NCBI RefSeq assembly: GCF_007680605.1
Contig: NZ_VEIO01000001.1
Coordinates: forward strand, 2,051,276-2,115,275
From: Paenibacillus xylanexedens
Lineage (GTDB): Bacteria; Bacillota; Bacilli; Paenibacillales; Paenibacillaceae
DNA length: 64,000 bases
Direction of reading: 5' to 3'
Both the position numbers and the translations under genes were made by a program. The notes beneath the pieces are model-generated. The model did no database searches. It was not told where the DNA came from and was given only the letters and a program-made list of their open reading frames with translations. Below are positions 54,176-62,709 of this stretch, in pieces (the first letter of the stretch is position 1; each line of letters begins with the position of its first letter).

Positions 54176-54189
54176 CAAACGTTTGTTCC
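54176..54189. promoter_or_regulatory. LexA (SOS) box, weak
   Basis: CAAACGTTTGTTCC matches 8 of 10 fixed positions of the Bacillus SOS box CGAACNNNNGTTCG. It lies just upstream of yneA. Confidence 0.45.
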
Positions 54190-54203
54190 TATCTCTTGAA
54201 ATC

Positions 54204-54232
54204 AATATAACACGAACATTTGTTTTGTTCAA
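54204..54232 (-). promoter_or_regulatory. Promoter of yneA with an SOS box in its spacer
   Basis: On the minus strand TTGAAC (54227-54232) and TATATT (54204-54209) are 17 bases apart. The SOS-like box CGAACATTTGTTTT (54213-54226) lies in the spacer, so LexA binding would block the promoter. Confidence 0.7.
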
Positions 54233-54241
54233 GACTTTTTT

Positions 54242-54255
54242 AGAACAATTGTTCG
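54242..54255. promoter_or_regulatory. LexA (SOS) box, good match
   Basis: AGAACAATTGTTCG matches 9 of 10 fixed positions of CGAACNNNNGTTCG. It is between the yneA and lexA promoters. Confidence 0.7.
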
Positions 54256-54381
54256 CTCTTTTTCCGACATTAAAACATCTTTTTTCGTATTGAAAATTTT
54301 CGTAAAGAACAATTAAACTCTCTTTTCCAAAAAACTAATGAGTCTGAATCGAAAATAATATAAAAATAGTATGATTTCTTT

Positions 54382-54395
54382 AGAACTTATGTTTG
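54382..54395. promoter_or_regulatory. LexA (SOS) box, weak
   Basis: AGAACTTATGTTTG matches 8 of 10 fixed positions. It overlaps the -35 box of the lexA promoter. Confidence 0.5.
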
Positions 54396-54421
54396 TACGA
54401 ACGGAGGTTCTATGTTATAAT
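54393..54421 (+). promoter_or_regulatory. Promoter of lexA with an SOS box in its spacer
   Basis: TTGTAC (54393-54398) and TATAAT (54416-54421, extended by TG) are 17 bases apart. The SOS box CGAACGGAGGTTCT (54398-54411, 9 of 10) lies in the spacer, giving autorepression. Confidence 0.75.
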
Positions 54422-54456
54422 TTTCCCAAACGTTACTAAAATGGGGTTGATACGGT

Positions 54457-55083
54457 ATGTCGAAGATATCCAGCAGGCAACAGGCTATCCTGGAGTTTAT
54501 ACGAAATGAAGTCCGTTTGAAGGGGTATCCTCCTTCCGTAAGAGAGATTGGCGAAGCCGTTGGACTGGCTTCCAGTTCCACAGTGCATGGACACTTGGAT
54601 CGTTTGGAGAAGAAAGGGTTAATTAGACGTGACCCAACCAAACCAAGAGCGATTGAATTGTTAAGCCAGGAAGAGTCTGAGCATTCTCATCAGTTCGCCC
54701 ACAGCGTTGCACGAATTCCGGTCGTGGGTAAAGTAACAGCTGGTGTGCCGATTACGGCAACTGAAAATATTGAAGACTATTTCCCTCTTCCTACACATTA
54801 TGTAGGGGAACAGAAAGTATTTATGCTTTCCGTTGTTGGAGACAGTATGATTGAAGCCGGTATTGTTAATGGAGACTATGTAATCGTTCGTCAGCAACAA
54901 ACTGCTGATAATGGGGACATTGTCGTTGCCATGACTGAGGACGATGAAGCAACAGTGAAGACTTTTTATAAGGAAAAGGATCACATTCGCCTTCAACCGG
55001 AAAATGCAACATTGGAACCATTGCGGTTGAAACACGTTAGTATTCTAGGCAAGGTTATTGGTCTTTTCCGCGATATTCATTAA
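54457..55083 (+). CDS. lexA: SOS repressor LexA
   Basis: A 208-residue repressor. The N-terminal winged helix has RQQAILEFI and the recognition region [21 protein letters not shown]. The self-cleavage site is A95-G96 in KVTAGVP. The catalytic dyad is S130 in VVGDSMIE and K168 in EATVKTF. Length and motifs are standard. The start follows a weak GGGG. It is divergent from yneA and has its own promoter with an SOS operator. Confidence 0.97.
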   Translation: MSKISSRQQAILEFIRNEVRLKGYPPSVREIGEAVGLASSSTVHGHLDRLEKKGLIRRDPTKPRAIELLSQEESEHSHQFAHSVARIPVVGKVTAGVPITATENIEDYFPLPTHYVGEQKVFMLSVVGDSMIEAGIVNGDYVIVRQQQTADNGDIVVAMTEDDEATVKTFYKEKDHIRLQPENATLEPLRLKHVSILGKVIGLFRDIH

Positions 55084-55131
55084 TGCATATTAGTTTAATA
55101 AATTGCTAATACGTTCTACCTGATAGAATAC

Positions 55132-55173
55132 GAAAGAGGTTGCCCTGATCAACAGGACAACCTCTTTCTTTTG
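55132..55173 (+). terminator. Terminator of lexA
   Basis: GAAAGAGGTTG-CCTG pairs with CAGG-CAACCTCTTTC around a short loop; CTTTTG follows. It lies 50 bases after the stop codon. Confidence 0.8.
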
Positions 55174-55239
55174 CTTTAATAGTTGCAGTCATATCATTTA
55201 CTAACAAACTACTCTAATAATTGAATGCGGAACAAGAGA

Positions 55240-56544
55240 TCATTTAGTGCGTTTCAAAATGCTTTTGTGATGTGAGAATACTTCAAAGCTTTGTTGTCCA
55301 TGGTAAGAACCCATGCCACTCTCTCCCACACCCCCAAATGGCAAATAATGCGAGGTCATGTGAGATAGAGTGTCATTAACACAGCCTCCACCAAAAGAAA
55401 CCTGATTCAATACCTGCTCCTGTAATGCTTCATTCTCAGTAAACAAATACAAAGCGAGTGGTTTAGGTCGACGTACGATTTCATCGAGCATTGGATTCAA
55501 ATCACGATACGTAAATACGGGCAGAATAGGTCCAAAGATTTCTTCCTGCATTACTGGCGAGTCCCAATCAACATCGCCAATAACTGTCGGTTCAATCATA
55601 AGCTGATCCCGATTTGAACGCCCCCCCATTAAAGTCTTGCCATTCGTAAGGAAAGCGGACAAACGATCAAAGTTACGTGCGTTAACGATATGGGGAAAAT
55701 CTTTATTTTGCATCACATCATCCCCAAATTTATCGCGAACCTCGGCTCTGATTTCCTCCATGAGTTGATCATGTACCAGTTCATCTACTACTAAATAGTC
55801 CGGTGCAACACAGGTTTGACCTGCATTCAGAAATTTACCACGCACAAGACGTTGTGCTGCCAGTTTCAGATCAGCATCCTGATGCACAATGGCTGGACTT
55901 TTACCGCCTAACTCTAACGTCACTGGAGTTAAGTGCTCTGCTGCAGCTTTCATGACAATACGACCAACCCCTGTGCTGCCTGTAAAGAAAATATAATCGA
56001 ATTTCTCATTAAGCAGTGCTGTACTCGTTTCAACCTCTCCTTCCATAACAGCAATGTACTCCTCAGGGTATATGTCCTGGATAAGATCGTTCATTAAACG
56101 AGACGTCGCTGGTGTAAGCTCAGAAGGTTTGATCACAGCACAGTTCCCTGCAGCAATTGCACCGATTAGCGGCCCAAACGCCAGTTGGAACGGATAATTC
56201 CAAGGTGCGATAATCAGAGCAACTCCATAAGGCTCAGGGTAAATCGTACTAACCGCGTCTGGCATTGCCGAGCTCGTTGGGACGTTACGTGGTGTAGCCC
56301 ACTCACGCAGATGTTCCAGCGTGTAATCCAATTCACCCAATACAATGCGAATCTCCGAGCCATATCCTTCAGCCTCTGATTTATTAAGATCAGCACGAAG
56401 CGCATCCAGAATACGTTGCTGGTACTTCTCAATCCCTTCTCTCAAGTTTTGCAAAGCCTGAATCCGATACTCCACTGGTTTAGTCTGTCCTGTATTAAAA
56501 AACGTACGTTGTGTAGTCACAAGTTGTTTCGCTTGGTGTTCCAA
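55240..56544 (-). CDS. Aldehyde dehydrogenase, class 3-like
   Basis: A 434-residue NAD(P)-dependent enzyme that oxidises aldehydes to acids, like B. subtilis YwdH. The catalytic cysteine is in NAGQTCVAPDY, the general base Glu in LELGGKSP, and the cofactor-binding NYPFQLAFGPLIGAIAAGN and FTGSTGVGR are present. The C-terminus PFGGVGESGMGSYHG is typical of class 3 enzymes. TTG at 56544 follows GGAG at 9 bases. It stands alone; the aldehyde is unknown. Confidence 0.92.
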   Translation of the reverse strand: MEHQAKQLVTTQRTFFNTGQTKPVEYRIQALQNLREGIEKYQQRILDALRADLNKSEAEGYGSEIRIVLGELDYTLEHLREWATPRNVPTSSAMPDAVSTIYPEPYGVALIIAPWNYPFQLAFGPLIGAIAAGNCAVIKPSELTPATSRLMNDLIQDIYPEEYIAVMEGEVETSTALLNEKFDYIFFTGSTGVGRIVMKAAAEHLTPVTLELGGKSPAIVHQDADLKLAAQRLVRGKFLNAGQTCVAPDYLVVDELVHDQLMEEIRAEVRDKFGDDVMQNKDFPHIVNARNFDRLSAFLTNGKTLMGGRSNRDQLMIEPTVIGDVDWDSPVMQEEIFGPILPVFTYRDLNPMLDEIVRRPKPLALYLFTENEALQEQVLNQVSFGGGCVNDTLSHMTSHYLPFGGVGESGMGSYHGQQSFEVFSHHKSILKRTK

Positions 56545-57048
56545 AAATATCATCTCCAATTAATTTATAAAAATTATATTGTTCAAAATTAAATCAATTA
56601 TATCTTTTATATATGAAACTATCAACATAGTTTTGAAACAGGACACATGTCAAAAGACAAAATAAGTGGAAAGCATGACGCATACTTCTTTATTTTTTCA
56701 GCGATTGCTTGTATGTTCTTAACTCTTTTATGAATTTTTCAGACATTGAATTTATCATACTTCTGACTCTCCATGTTCTTATTTGAGTTTAGTTTTCATT
56801 TAGAGATTTCACAATAATATAACTATTTACTTTGCACAAATATAAATCATACCTTCTAATTTATTTAATGCAGAGGCTTGACATATTGATTTTTGACTTT
56901 CTTATTTTATCTTCATATATGTTTGGATGTTATCTGAGGATAAATATAGTAAACCGTGTAATAAATGTTATTATTTTACATTGAATAATATGGTAGTTTT
57001 TAAGAGTGAATTTTCATTAATTCATTACAAATTTTAGGAGGTATTTGT
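56545..57048. other. AT-rich intergenic stretch upstream of two small secreted proteins
   Basis: About 500 bases with no gene. A possible promoter for the downstream gene is TTGACT (56893-56898) with TATATG (56916-56921) at 17-base spacing. TTGACA at 56878-56883 lacks a partner. Nothing else definite is seen. The base composition is more AT-rich than the neighbouring genes. Confidence 0.45.
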
Positions 57049-57360
57049 ATGAAAAAGAAAATGTATTCACTTGGAGCTTTAACTGTTATTGTGGCAATCG
57101 TCGCTGTTCCAACATCATTTGCTGCCGCTTCACCTTCTTCTCAAGATTCATTAACTTCACAAAGTATTACGATTCAGGCAACCCAGAAATATGTACGATA
57201 CTCAGACGTTAACAATAAATATGGAAATGCAAGTTATGTTCCACAGACCTACACTTATGCTGATGGGGTTTGGTATGGAAGACTAACATTAACATCTACT
57301 ACCTTTTCAAACGGATTATATTATGGAAACTATGAGGGTTACGTAACTAAGATGGAATAA
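57049..57360 (+). CDS. Small secreted protein of unknown function
   Basis: A 103-residue protein with a clear Sec signal peptide (MKKKMYSLGALTVIVAIVAV, cleavage probably after FAA or AAA near residue 25) and a Tyr/Asn/Thr/Ser-rich mature part of about 75 residues (YVRYSDVNNKYGNASYV, YADGVWYGRLTL). No cysteines, so no disulfides. The size and repeated aromatic pattern recall small beta-sheet secreted proteins, bacteriocin-like or wall-associated, but no family is recognised. AGGAGG precedes the ATG. Confidence 0.75.
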   Translation: MKKKMYSLGALTVIVAIVAVPTSFAAASPSSQDSLTSQSITIQATQKYVRYSDVNNKYGNASYVPQTYTYADGVWYGRLTLTSTTFSNGLYYGNYEGYVTKME

Positions 57361-57412
57361 TTTATTCTTTTAAAATGAATTTATGAGCATAATAAAAGGG
57401 AGCGAAGATTGT

Positions 57413-57754
57413 ATGATAAAGAAATTACTTGCTAGCTTATTAGCTGTATCTGCATGTGTTTCAATTGGTTCTACGTCCTTCTCTGCGGATACTAGTATTT
57501 CAGCATCTGTTTTATCGCTATCGGAAATTTCCCAAGTGACAGCACCTCAAGCGTTTTTCGAGCGAGACATTTACCTAAAAGTAGGCCAGCCTGGTCAATG
57601 GTATAGCGGCTACACTTATGATGTAATCTATAGTGATGGCGCTTGTGATATTGGCCCTGATTTTTTGGTGACTCCTATTCAACCTGGGCTCACAGTTGTA
57701 AGTGCAAACCATGGTAGCTATATCATTCTTTTTAAGTTTCATGTAAGCTATTAG
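57413..57754 (+). CDS. Second small secreted protein of unknown function
   Basis: A 113-residue protein with a signal peptide (MIKKLLASLLAVSACVSIGS, cleavage likely after FSA near residue 24). The mature part has YLKVGQPGQWYSGYTYDVIYSDG and ends in ILFKFHVSY, a beta-rich pattern. One cysteine lies in DGACDIGP. Not similar enough to the upstream protein to call a paralogue, though both are Tyr-rich and secreted. ATG at 57413 follows GGGAGCG at 8 bases. The 52-base gap suggests cotranscription. Confidence 0.75.
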   Translation: MIKKLLASLLAVSACVSIGSTSFSADTSISASVLSLSEISQVTAPQAFFERDIYLKVGQPGQWYSGYTYDVIYSDGACDIGPDFLVTPIQPGLTVVSANHGSYIILFKFHVSY

Positions 57755-57855
57755 CTATTAACGAACAAACAAAGTGGGGTTATTTTAATGCCCCTGTGTC
57801 GAGTTTATTAAAATAGAGTAGCTACTGCTAGATAGCCCTCAATAGAGTAAATTAA

Positions 57856-57900
57856 ATGCAAGAATAGCGCTCCTATGAGGAGCGCTATTCTTGCATTTTT
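57856..57900 (+). terminator. Terminator of the small-secreted-protein genes
   Basis: Two 18-base arms (57856-57873 and 57879-57896) form a perfect inverted repeat around TATGA, followed by TTTTT. It may also work on the opposite strand. Confidence 0.85.
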
Positions 57901-57971
57901 CCTGCATCTTATTGGATGCGGGCATTTTGTGGGCACTCACAAATTATTTCACCTAGAAATGTTTTACCCAC

Positions 57972-58007
57972 AAAAAGAAAAACCCCTCACGCCAGGTGGC
58001 GCAAGGG
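57972..58007 (-). terminator. Terminator of glnA
   Basis: On the minus strand CCCTTGCGCCA pairs with TGGCGTGAGGG and is followed by TTTTTCTTTTT, beginning 10 bases after the glnA stop codon. Confidence 0.9.
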
Positions 58008-58016
58008 ATTCGGGGA

Positions 58017-59345
58017 TTAGTACAACGTGATATATTGATCGCGTTCCCATTGGTGGACTTGTGTTCTATACATGTCCCACTCAATTTCTTTCAGCTCGTA
58101 GAAGTGAGCCAGGGCGTGGTCGCCGAGAGCGTCACAGATGACTTCGCTGCGAATCAATTCGTTCAATGCTTCTTTCAGGTCAGCTGGCAAGCTAGGAATG
58201 CCTTCTTCCACACGCTCTTCTTCTGACATGATATAGATGTTGCGGTCAATCGGAGCTGGTAAGGAAAGCTCACGTTTGATTCCGTCCAGACCCGCTTTCA
58301 ATAAAACAGCCAAAGCGAGGTAAGGGTTAGCGGCTGGGTCCGGGTTACGAACCTCAACACGAGTACTCAGACCGCGTGAAGCTGGAATACGGATCATTGG
58401 GCTACGGTTACTTGCAGACCATGCTACGTAACATGGTGCTTCGTAACCTGGCACAAGACGTTTGTATGAGTTCACAGTCGGGTTAGTGATTGCGGCAAAC
58501 GCACGTGCATGCTTCAGCGTTCCAGCCATGAAGTGACGTGCAGTGCTACTCAGGCCCAGCTCGTCCGACTCGTCAACAAAAGCGTTCTCATTGCCACGGA
58601 ACAAGGATTGGTTACAGTGCATACCGGAACCGTTCATACCAAACAACGGTTTTGGCATAAACGTAGCATGTAATCCATGCTGACGTGCAATCGTTTTAAC
58701 AACGAGTTTGAACGTTTGGATCTGGTCTGCCGCTTTCAATGCATCCGCATATTTGAAGTCGATCTCATGCTGACCAGGAGCTACCTCGTGGTGAGAAGCT
58801 TCGATTTCAAAGCCCATTTCTTCGAGCGTAATAACGATATCACGACGACAGTTTTCACCAAGATCAGTTGGTGCAAGGTCGAAATACCCACCTTGGTCAT
58901 TCAGTTCGTTTGTTGGATTTCCTTTTTCATCGGTTTTGAACAAGAAGAATTCTGGTTCAGGACCAACGTTAAAGGAAGTGAATCCCATTTCTTCGGCTTC
59001 CTTCAGGTTTCGCTTCAAGATGCCACGTGGATCACCTGGGAATGGGTTGCCATCTGGCAGATATACGTCACAGATCAAACGTGCGACGCGATTATCCGAT
59101 ACCCATGGGAAAATAAGCCAAGAGTCAAGATCCGGATAGAGGTACATGTCGGATTCTTCGATACGAACATAACCTTCAATGGAAGAACCATCAAACATCA
59201 TTTTGTTATCCAAAGCCTTAGTTAACTGGCTTACAGGAATCTCAACGTTTTTAATCGCTCCCAGCAAGTCGGTGAATTGCAATCGAACGAATCGTACGTT
59301 TTCTTCTTTGGAGATGCGGAGAATGTCTTCTTTTGTGTAACTCAT
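58017..59345 (-). CDS. glnA: Glutamine synthetase type I
   Basis: A 442-residue enzyme that makes glutamine from glutamate, ammonia and ATP. Conserved pieces include [13 protein letters not shown], the metal-binding [43 protein letters not shown] and [13 protein letters not shown]. It fits the Bacillota GSI-alpha form that is feedback-inhibited and signals to GlnR. ATG at 59345 follows GGGAGAGG. It is the second gene of glnRA. Confidence 0.97.
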   Translation of the reverse strand: MSYTKEDILRISKEENVRFVRLQFTDLLGAIKNVEIPVSQLTKALDNKMMFDGSSIEGYVRIEESDMYLYPDLDSWLIFPWVSDNRVARLICDVYLPDGNPFPGDPRGILKRNLKEAEEMGFTSFNVGPEPEFFLFKTDEKGNPTNELNDQGGYFDLAPTDLGENCRRDIVITLEEMGFEIEASHHEVAPGQHEIDFKYADALKAADQIQTFKLVVKTIARQHGLHATFMPKPLFGMNGSGMHCNQSLFRGNENAFVDESDELGLSSTARHFMAGTLKHARAFAAITNPTVNSYKRLVPGYEAPCYVAWSASNRSPMIRIPASRGLSTRVEVRNPDPAANPYLALAVLLKAGLDGIKRELSLPAPIDRNIYIMSEEERVEEGIPSLPADLKEALNELIRSEVICDALGDHALAHFYELKEIEWDMYRTQVHQWERDQYITLY

Positions 59346-59475
59346 GATTCCTCTCCCTTTCTTATCTGCGTATTTGGCTTGCATGTTATATTTGTACATT
59401 AGAATGTTCCACGGGTCAAGGAGTCTGACATCAGAAGTTTGAAATTTACCTCACCCGCCTCGTTAGGTGAACCGA

Positions 59476-59889
59476 TTATTTTTTATTAAAAAAACGAGAA
59501 AGTTCACCTTGGATGAGAGATACTTGACCTGGTCTTTTGCCTGACACCAGCTGTTGCTTCAGCAAGCGGTGCAGTTGCGTATCGGACAGTTCTCTACGTT
59601 TAACTTCCGTATCCGGCGTAATCACCGTTGCTTCTTCAGACTCTTTCGAGACAGGATTCATCACTTGCTTAATACCTGCAATGTTAACTCCTTTTTCAAT
59701 CAGAGCTTTAATCTCTAGCAATCTCTCAACATCGTTAAAAGAAAACAAACGCTGATTCCCTGAAGTTCTTGCAGGAACGATCAGACTATGCTGCTCATAA
59801 TAACGAATCTGTCTCGCGGACAGATCGGTAAGTTTCATTACGATACCGATCGGGAATAAGGCCATATTTCTGCGAATTTCGTCGCCCAT
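59476..59889 (-). CDS. glnR: Glutamine synthetase repressor GlnR
   Basis: A 137-residue MerR-family regulator. The N-terminal winged helix reads VMKLTDLSARQIRYYEQHSLIVPARTSGNQRLFSFNDVERLLEIKAL. The C-terminal tail (VSLIQGELSRFFNKK) is the autoinhibitory region contacted by feedback-inhibited glutamine synthetase. It represses glnRA when nitrogen is plentiful. ATG at 59889 follows GGAAGG at 9 bases. Canonical GlnR boxes were not found by eye. Confidence 0.94.
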   Translation of the reverse strand: MGDEIRRNMALFPIGIVMKLTDLSARQIRYYEQHSLIVPARTSGNQRLFSFNDVERLLEIKALIEKGVNIAGIKQVMNPVSKESEEATVITPDTEVKRRELSDTQLHRLLKQQLVSGKRPGQVSLIQGELSRFFNKK

Positions 59890-59924
59890 GTTCATCAACC
59901 TTCCAGTCATCTATTCTTGACCCT

Positions 59925-59954
59925 ATTGTACATTTAGTTGTTACAAAGTGTCAA
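59925..59954 (-). promoter_or_regulatory. Promoter of glnRA
   Basis: On the minus strand TTGACA (59949-59954) and TACAAT (59925-59930) are 18 bases apart, about 35 bases upstream of glnR. TGT/ACA half-sites surround it, but none is spaced exactly like TGTNAN7TNACA. Confidence 0.7.
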
Positions 59955-59971
59955 TGACATGTTAGATAAAC

Positions 59972-61225
59972 TCACAATAATTTACGATCTTTCATCGCTT
60001 GTAATGCCATCAAAACGCCATATTTAACATGAGAGTAAGTCAATCCACCTTGCATATAACCGATAAAAGGCTCACGAATCGGTGCGTCAGCGGATAACTC
60101 CAAGCTTCCTCCTTGGATAAACGTACCTGCCGCCATAATGACAGGATGCTCATATCCAGGCATATCCCAAGGCTCAGGCACAACATGGCTATCCACAGCT
60201 GCTGCTTGCTGAATGCCTTGCACAAAGGCGATTAGATGCTCCGCAGAGCTGAATTGCACCGCCTGAATCAGGTCAGTACGCGGCTCATCCCACGCAGGCT
60301 TGGTGACGAATCCGGATGCAGCAAACATTGCCGCAGCAAAAATACTTCCTTTAATCGCTTGACCAACAATGGTTGGAGCCATGTAAAGTCCTTGGTAGAT
60401 GCCTCGGGTTGTCCCCAGCATAGCACCGACCTCTCCCCCAATACCAGGTGCAGTCAAACGATACGCTGCCAGTTGTACATACTTCTCTTTACCACATATG
60501 TATCCTCCGGTTTCTGCTAGCCCACCACCAGGATTTTTGATCAACGAACCTGCCATCAAGTCCACACCTACTTCTGTAGGTTCGCGTTCTTCCGTAAATT
60601 CGCCGTAACAATTATCTACAAATACGATAACGTCTGGTTTCAACGATTTAACACGTGCCACCATATCTGCAATTTCCGCAATTGTAAACGAAGAACGCCA
60701 GTCGTAGCCGCGAGAACGCTGAATGCCTATAACCTTCGTTGCTGGCGTAATAGACTTCTCCACCGCTTCCCAATCCACTTGCCCTGCATTTGTAAGTTCA
60801 GTTTCAGCATACCCAACCCCGAAATCACGGAGAGACCCCGTTCCATCACCAGGTTTGCCAATTACTTTGTGTAATGTGTCATAGGGTTTACCTGTGATGT
60901 ACAATAGTTCGTCTCCTGGACGCAATACGCCGAACAGAGCCGTACTTATCGTGTGTGTTCCTGAGGCAAAATGAGGACGCACCAGTGCCGTTTCTGCACC
61001 AAACACATCCGCATACACCTCGTCGAGGACCTCACGTCCGCGATCGTTATAGGCATACCCCGTGGAGCCGGCAAAATGATAATCACTTACTTTTCTGCGC
61101 TGAAAGGCATCAATTACCTTCCATTGATTGTGATCTACAATACGATCAACCTGCTGAAGTTGTCCCTCAATCTGACGTTCCACCTGATGTTGAAGTTCTA
61201 GAATAGTTGAATCAAACCTTGCCAT
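59972..61225 (-). CDS. ynbB: YnbB-like PLP-dependent enzyme of the Cys/Met lyase superfamily
   Basis: A 417-residue pyridoxal-phosphate enzyme. SLIKNPGGGLAETGGYI contains the likely Schiff-base lysine, and VIVFVDNCYGEFTEE has the aspartate that contacts the pyridine ring. RSRGYDWRSSFTIAEI is also conserved in this family, sometimes called the aluminium-resistance or methionine gamma-lyase-like group. The reaction is not established. It lies between hflX and glnR as in B. subtilis. AAGGGG precedes the ATG. Confidence 0.88.
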   Translation of the reverse strand: MARFDSTILELQHQVERQIEGQLQQVDRIVDHNQWKVIDAFQRRKVSDYHFAGSTGYAYNDRGREVLDEVYADVFGAETALVRPHFASGTHTISTALFGVLRPGDELLYITGKPYDTLHKVIGKPGDGTGSLRDFGVGYAETELTNAGQVDWEAVEKSITPATKVIGIQRSRGYDWRSSFTIAEIADMVARVKSLKPDVIVFVDNCYGEFTEEREPTEVGVDLMAGSLIKNPGGGLAETGGYICGKEKYVQLAAYRLTAPGIGGEVGAMLGTTRGIYQGLYMAPTIVGQAIKGSIFAAAMFAASGFVTKPAWDEPRTDLIQAVQFSSAEHLIAFVQGIQQAAAVDSHVVPEPWDMPGYEHPVIMAAGTFIQGGSLELSADAPIREPFIGYMQGGLTYSHVKYGVLMALQAMKDRKLL

Positions 61226-61311
61226 CTTGCTTCATTCCCCTTTTATAGCACGAAACTGACGCATTCGAATCAATTCTCGTGTCGACTTATCACATTAATA
61301 TGTCATGAATA

Positions 61312-62598
61312 TTACAGTTCGATGAAATCTTCGAGTAAATATGCATACTTCTTATACTCACCTTTTTGTAACTCGACTTGATAGATGACATCGTTCTCAT
61401 CATATTCCGTTCCTACAACGTCTCCGATTTTATAGAGTACAGATGTCAGATCCCCACGTTCCGCCGGAATACGGAATTGCTTCGTATCGCCTGTCAGTTC
61501 GGCCTGAATCAATTCACGAACCTTGATCAAATCCGATTCATCAAGTGCACTTATTTTAATATGCTTTTTATCCAAAGGAAGCATCTGCAGTTGTTCCGGC
61601 GTGCAGGCATCTTTTTTGTTATACAGAACAAGCTGAGGTTTGTCCCCTGCACCAAGTTGCTGCAAAATGGCATTAACTGTGCTCATCTGATCGTCACGCA
61701 TTTCGGATGAAGCGTCTACAACATGTAAAATCAGATCAGCTTCATTCGCTTCTTCCAGTGTCGCGCGGAAAGCCGCAACCAGATCATGAGGTAAATTCTG
61801 AATAAAACCAACGGTGTCCGTCAGTACAATTTCTTTACCACTCGGTAGCTCCATCGTACGTGATGTTGGATCGAGCGTAGCAAACAGCTGATCCTGAATA
61901 TATACATCCGCAGCGGTTAACTGCTTCAACAACGTTGATTTACCTGCATTCGTGTAACCTACTAAAGCAACTTGAATAATCCCTGCTTTTTTACGGCGCT
62001 CTCTGTGCAGTTTACGATAACGTGTGACCTCTTCAAGGTGACGCTTTAGATCATCGATTCGTCCCCGGATATGACGACGGTCTGTCTCCAGCTTGCTCTC
62101 ACCCGGGCCTCTTGTCCCGATTCCGCCGCCAAGTCGTGATAGATTTTTACCGTGCCCCGACAAACGTGGCAACAAGTAGCTGTGTTGCGCCAGTTCCACC
62201 TGAATAATGCCTTCTCGTGTACTGGCACGCTGTGCAAAGATATCGAGAATCAGCTGTGTACGGTCAATAATTTTCAGATCCAAAGCCTCTTCCAGATTTC
62301 GGACCTGGGCGCCAGATAATTCCTGATCAAATATTGCTGTCGTTGCTCCCAACTCGTCCGCAACCAGACGAAGTTCCTCCACTTTACCTTTACCGATAAA
62401 CCATTTCGTATCCCTTGTTTCCCGGTTTTGAGTTAATATACTGAGAACTTCAACTCCTGCGGTTTCAGCCAGCTTCACAAGCTCCTGTACTGAATACTCG
62501 TGATTAATGCCTGAACGCTTCACTTCATCGGTAACCAGGCTGACTAATATTGCTCGGTCCTTTTTGGTTGTATCTGTATCGTGCGTACCAATTGTCAT
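61312..62598 (-). CDS. hflX: Ribosome-associated GTPase HflX
   Basis: A 428-residue P-loop GTPase that splits or rescues stalled 70S ribosomes. The G1 motif GYTNAGKSTLLKQL is near residue 200, G3 DTVGFIQNLPHDLV and G4 NKKDAC follow. The N-terminal HflX domain has GGIGTRGPGESKLETDRR and a coiled helical stretch. ATG at 62598 with GTGGGGA upstream. It is in the order spoVK-hflX-ynbB. Confidence 0.95.
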   Translation of the reverse strand: MTIGTHDTDTTKKDRAILVSLVTDEVKRSGINHEYSVQELVKLAETAGVEVLSILTQNRETRDTKWFIGKGKVEELRLVADELGATTAIFDQELSGAQVRNLEEALDLKIIDRTQLILDIFAQRASTREGIIQVELAQHSYLLPRLSGHGKNLSRLGGGIGTRGPGESKLETDRRHIRGRIDDLKRHLEEVTRYRKLHRERRKKAGIIQVALVGYTNAGKSTLLKQLTAADVYIQDQLFATLDPTSRTMELPSGKEIVLTDTVGFIQNLPHDLVAAFRATLEEANEADLILHVVDASSEMRDDQMSTVNAILQQLGAGDKPQLVLYNKKDACTPEQLQMLPLDKKHIKISALDESDLIKVRELIQAELTGDTKQFRIPAERGDLTSVLYKIGDVVGTEYDENDVIYQVELQKGEYKKYAYLLEDFIEL

Positions 62599-62662
62599 AT
62601 ATATCCCCACTCCCCTGCTCGTATAAATACATTAAACCACGAAAGCTCCGTGGCATAGTCAA

Positions 62663-62688
62663 AGCCGAACCGGTTAGCCCGGCCGGCT
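62663..62688 (-). terminator. Hairpin after spoVK
   Basis: On the minus strand AGCCG..CCGG pairs with CCGG..CGGCT around a 5-base loop. Only TTTG follows, so it may be a weak terminator that leaves some read-through to hflX. Confidence 0.45.
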
Positions 62689-62709
62689 CTGTTAAAAGGT
62701 TATTATCGC

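Noticed and set aside
59384-59398. TGTTATATTTGTACA as a GlnR/TnrA box in front of glnA
   Set aside because: The half-sites are 5 bases apart instead of the 7 of TGTNAN7TNACA, so it does not fit the known operator.
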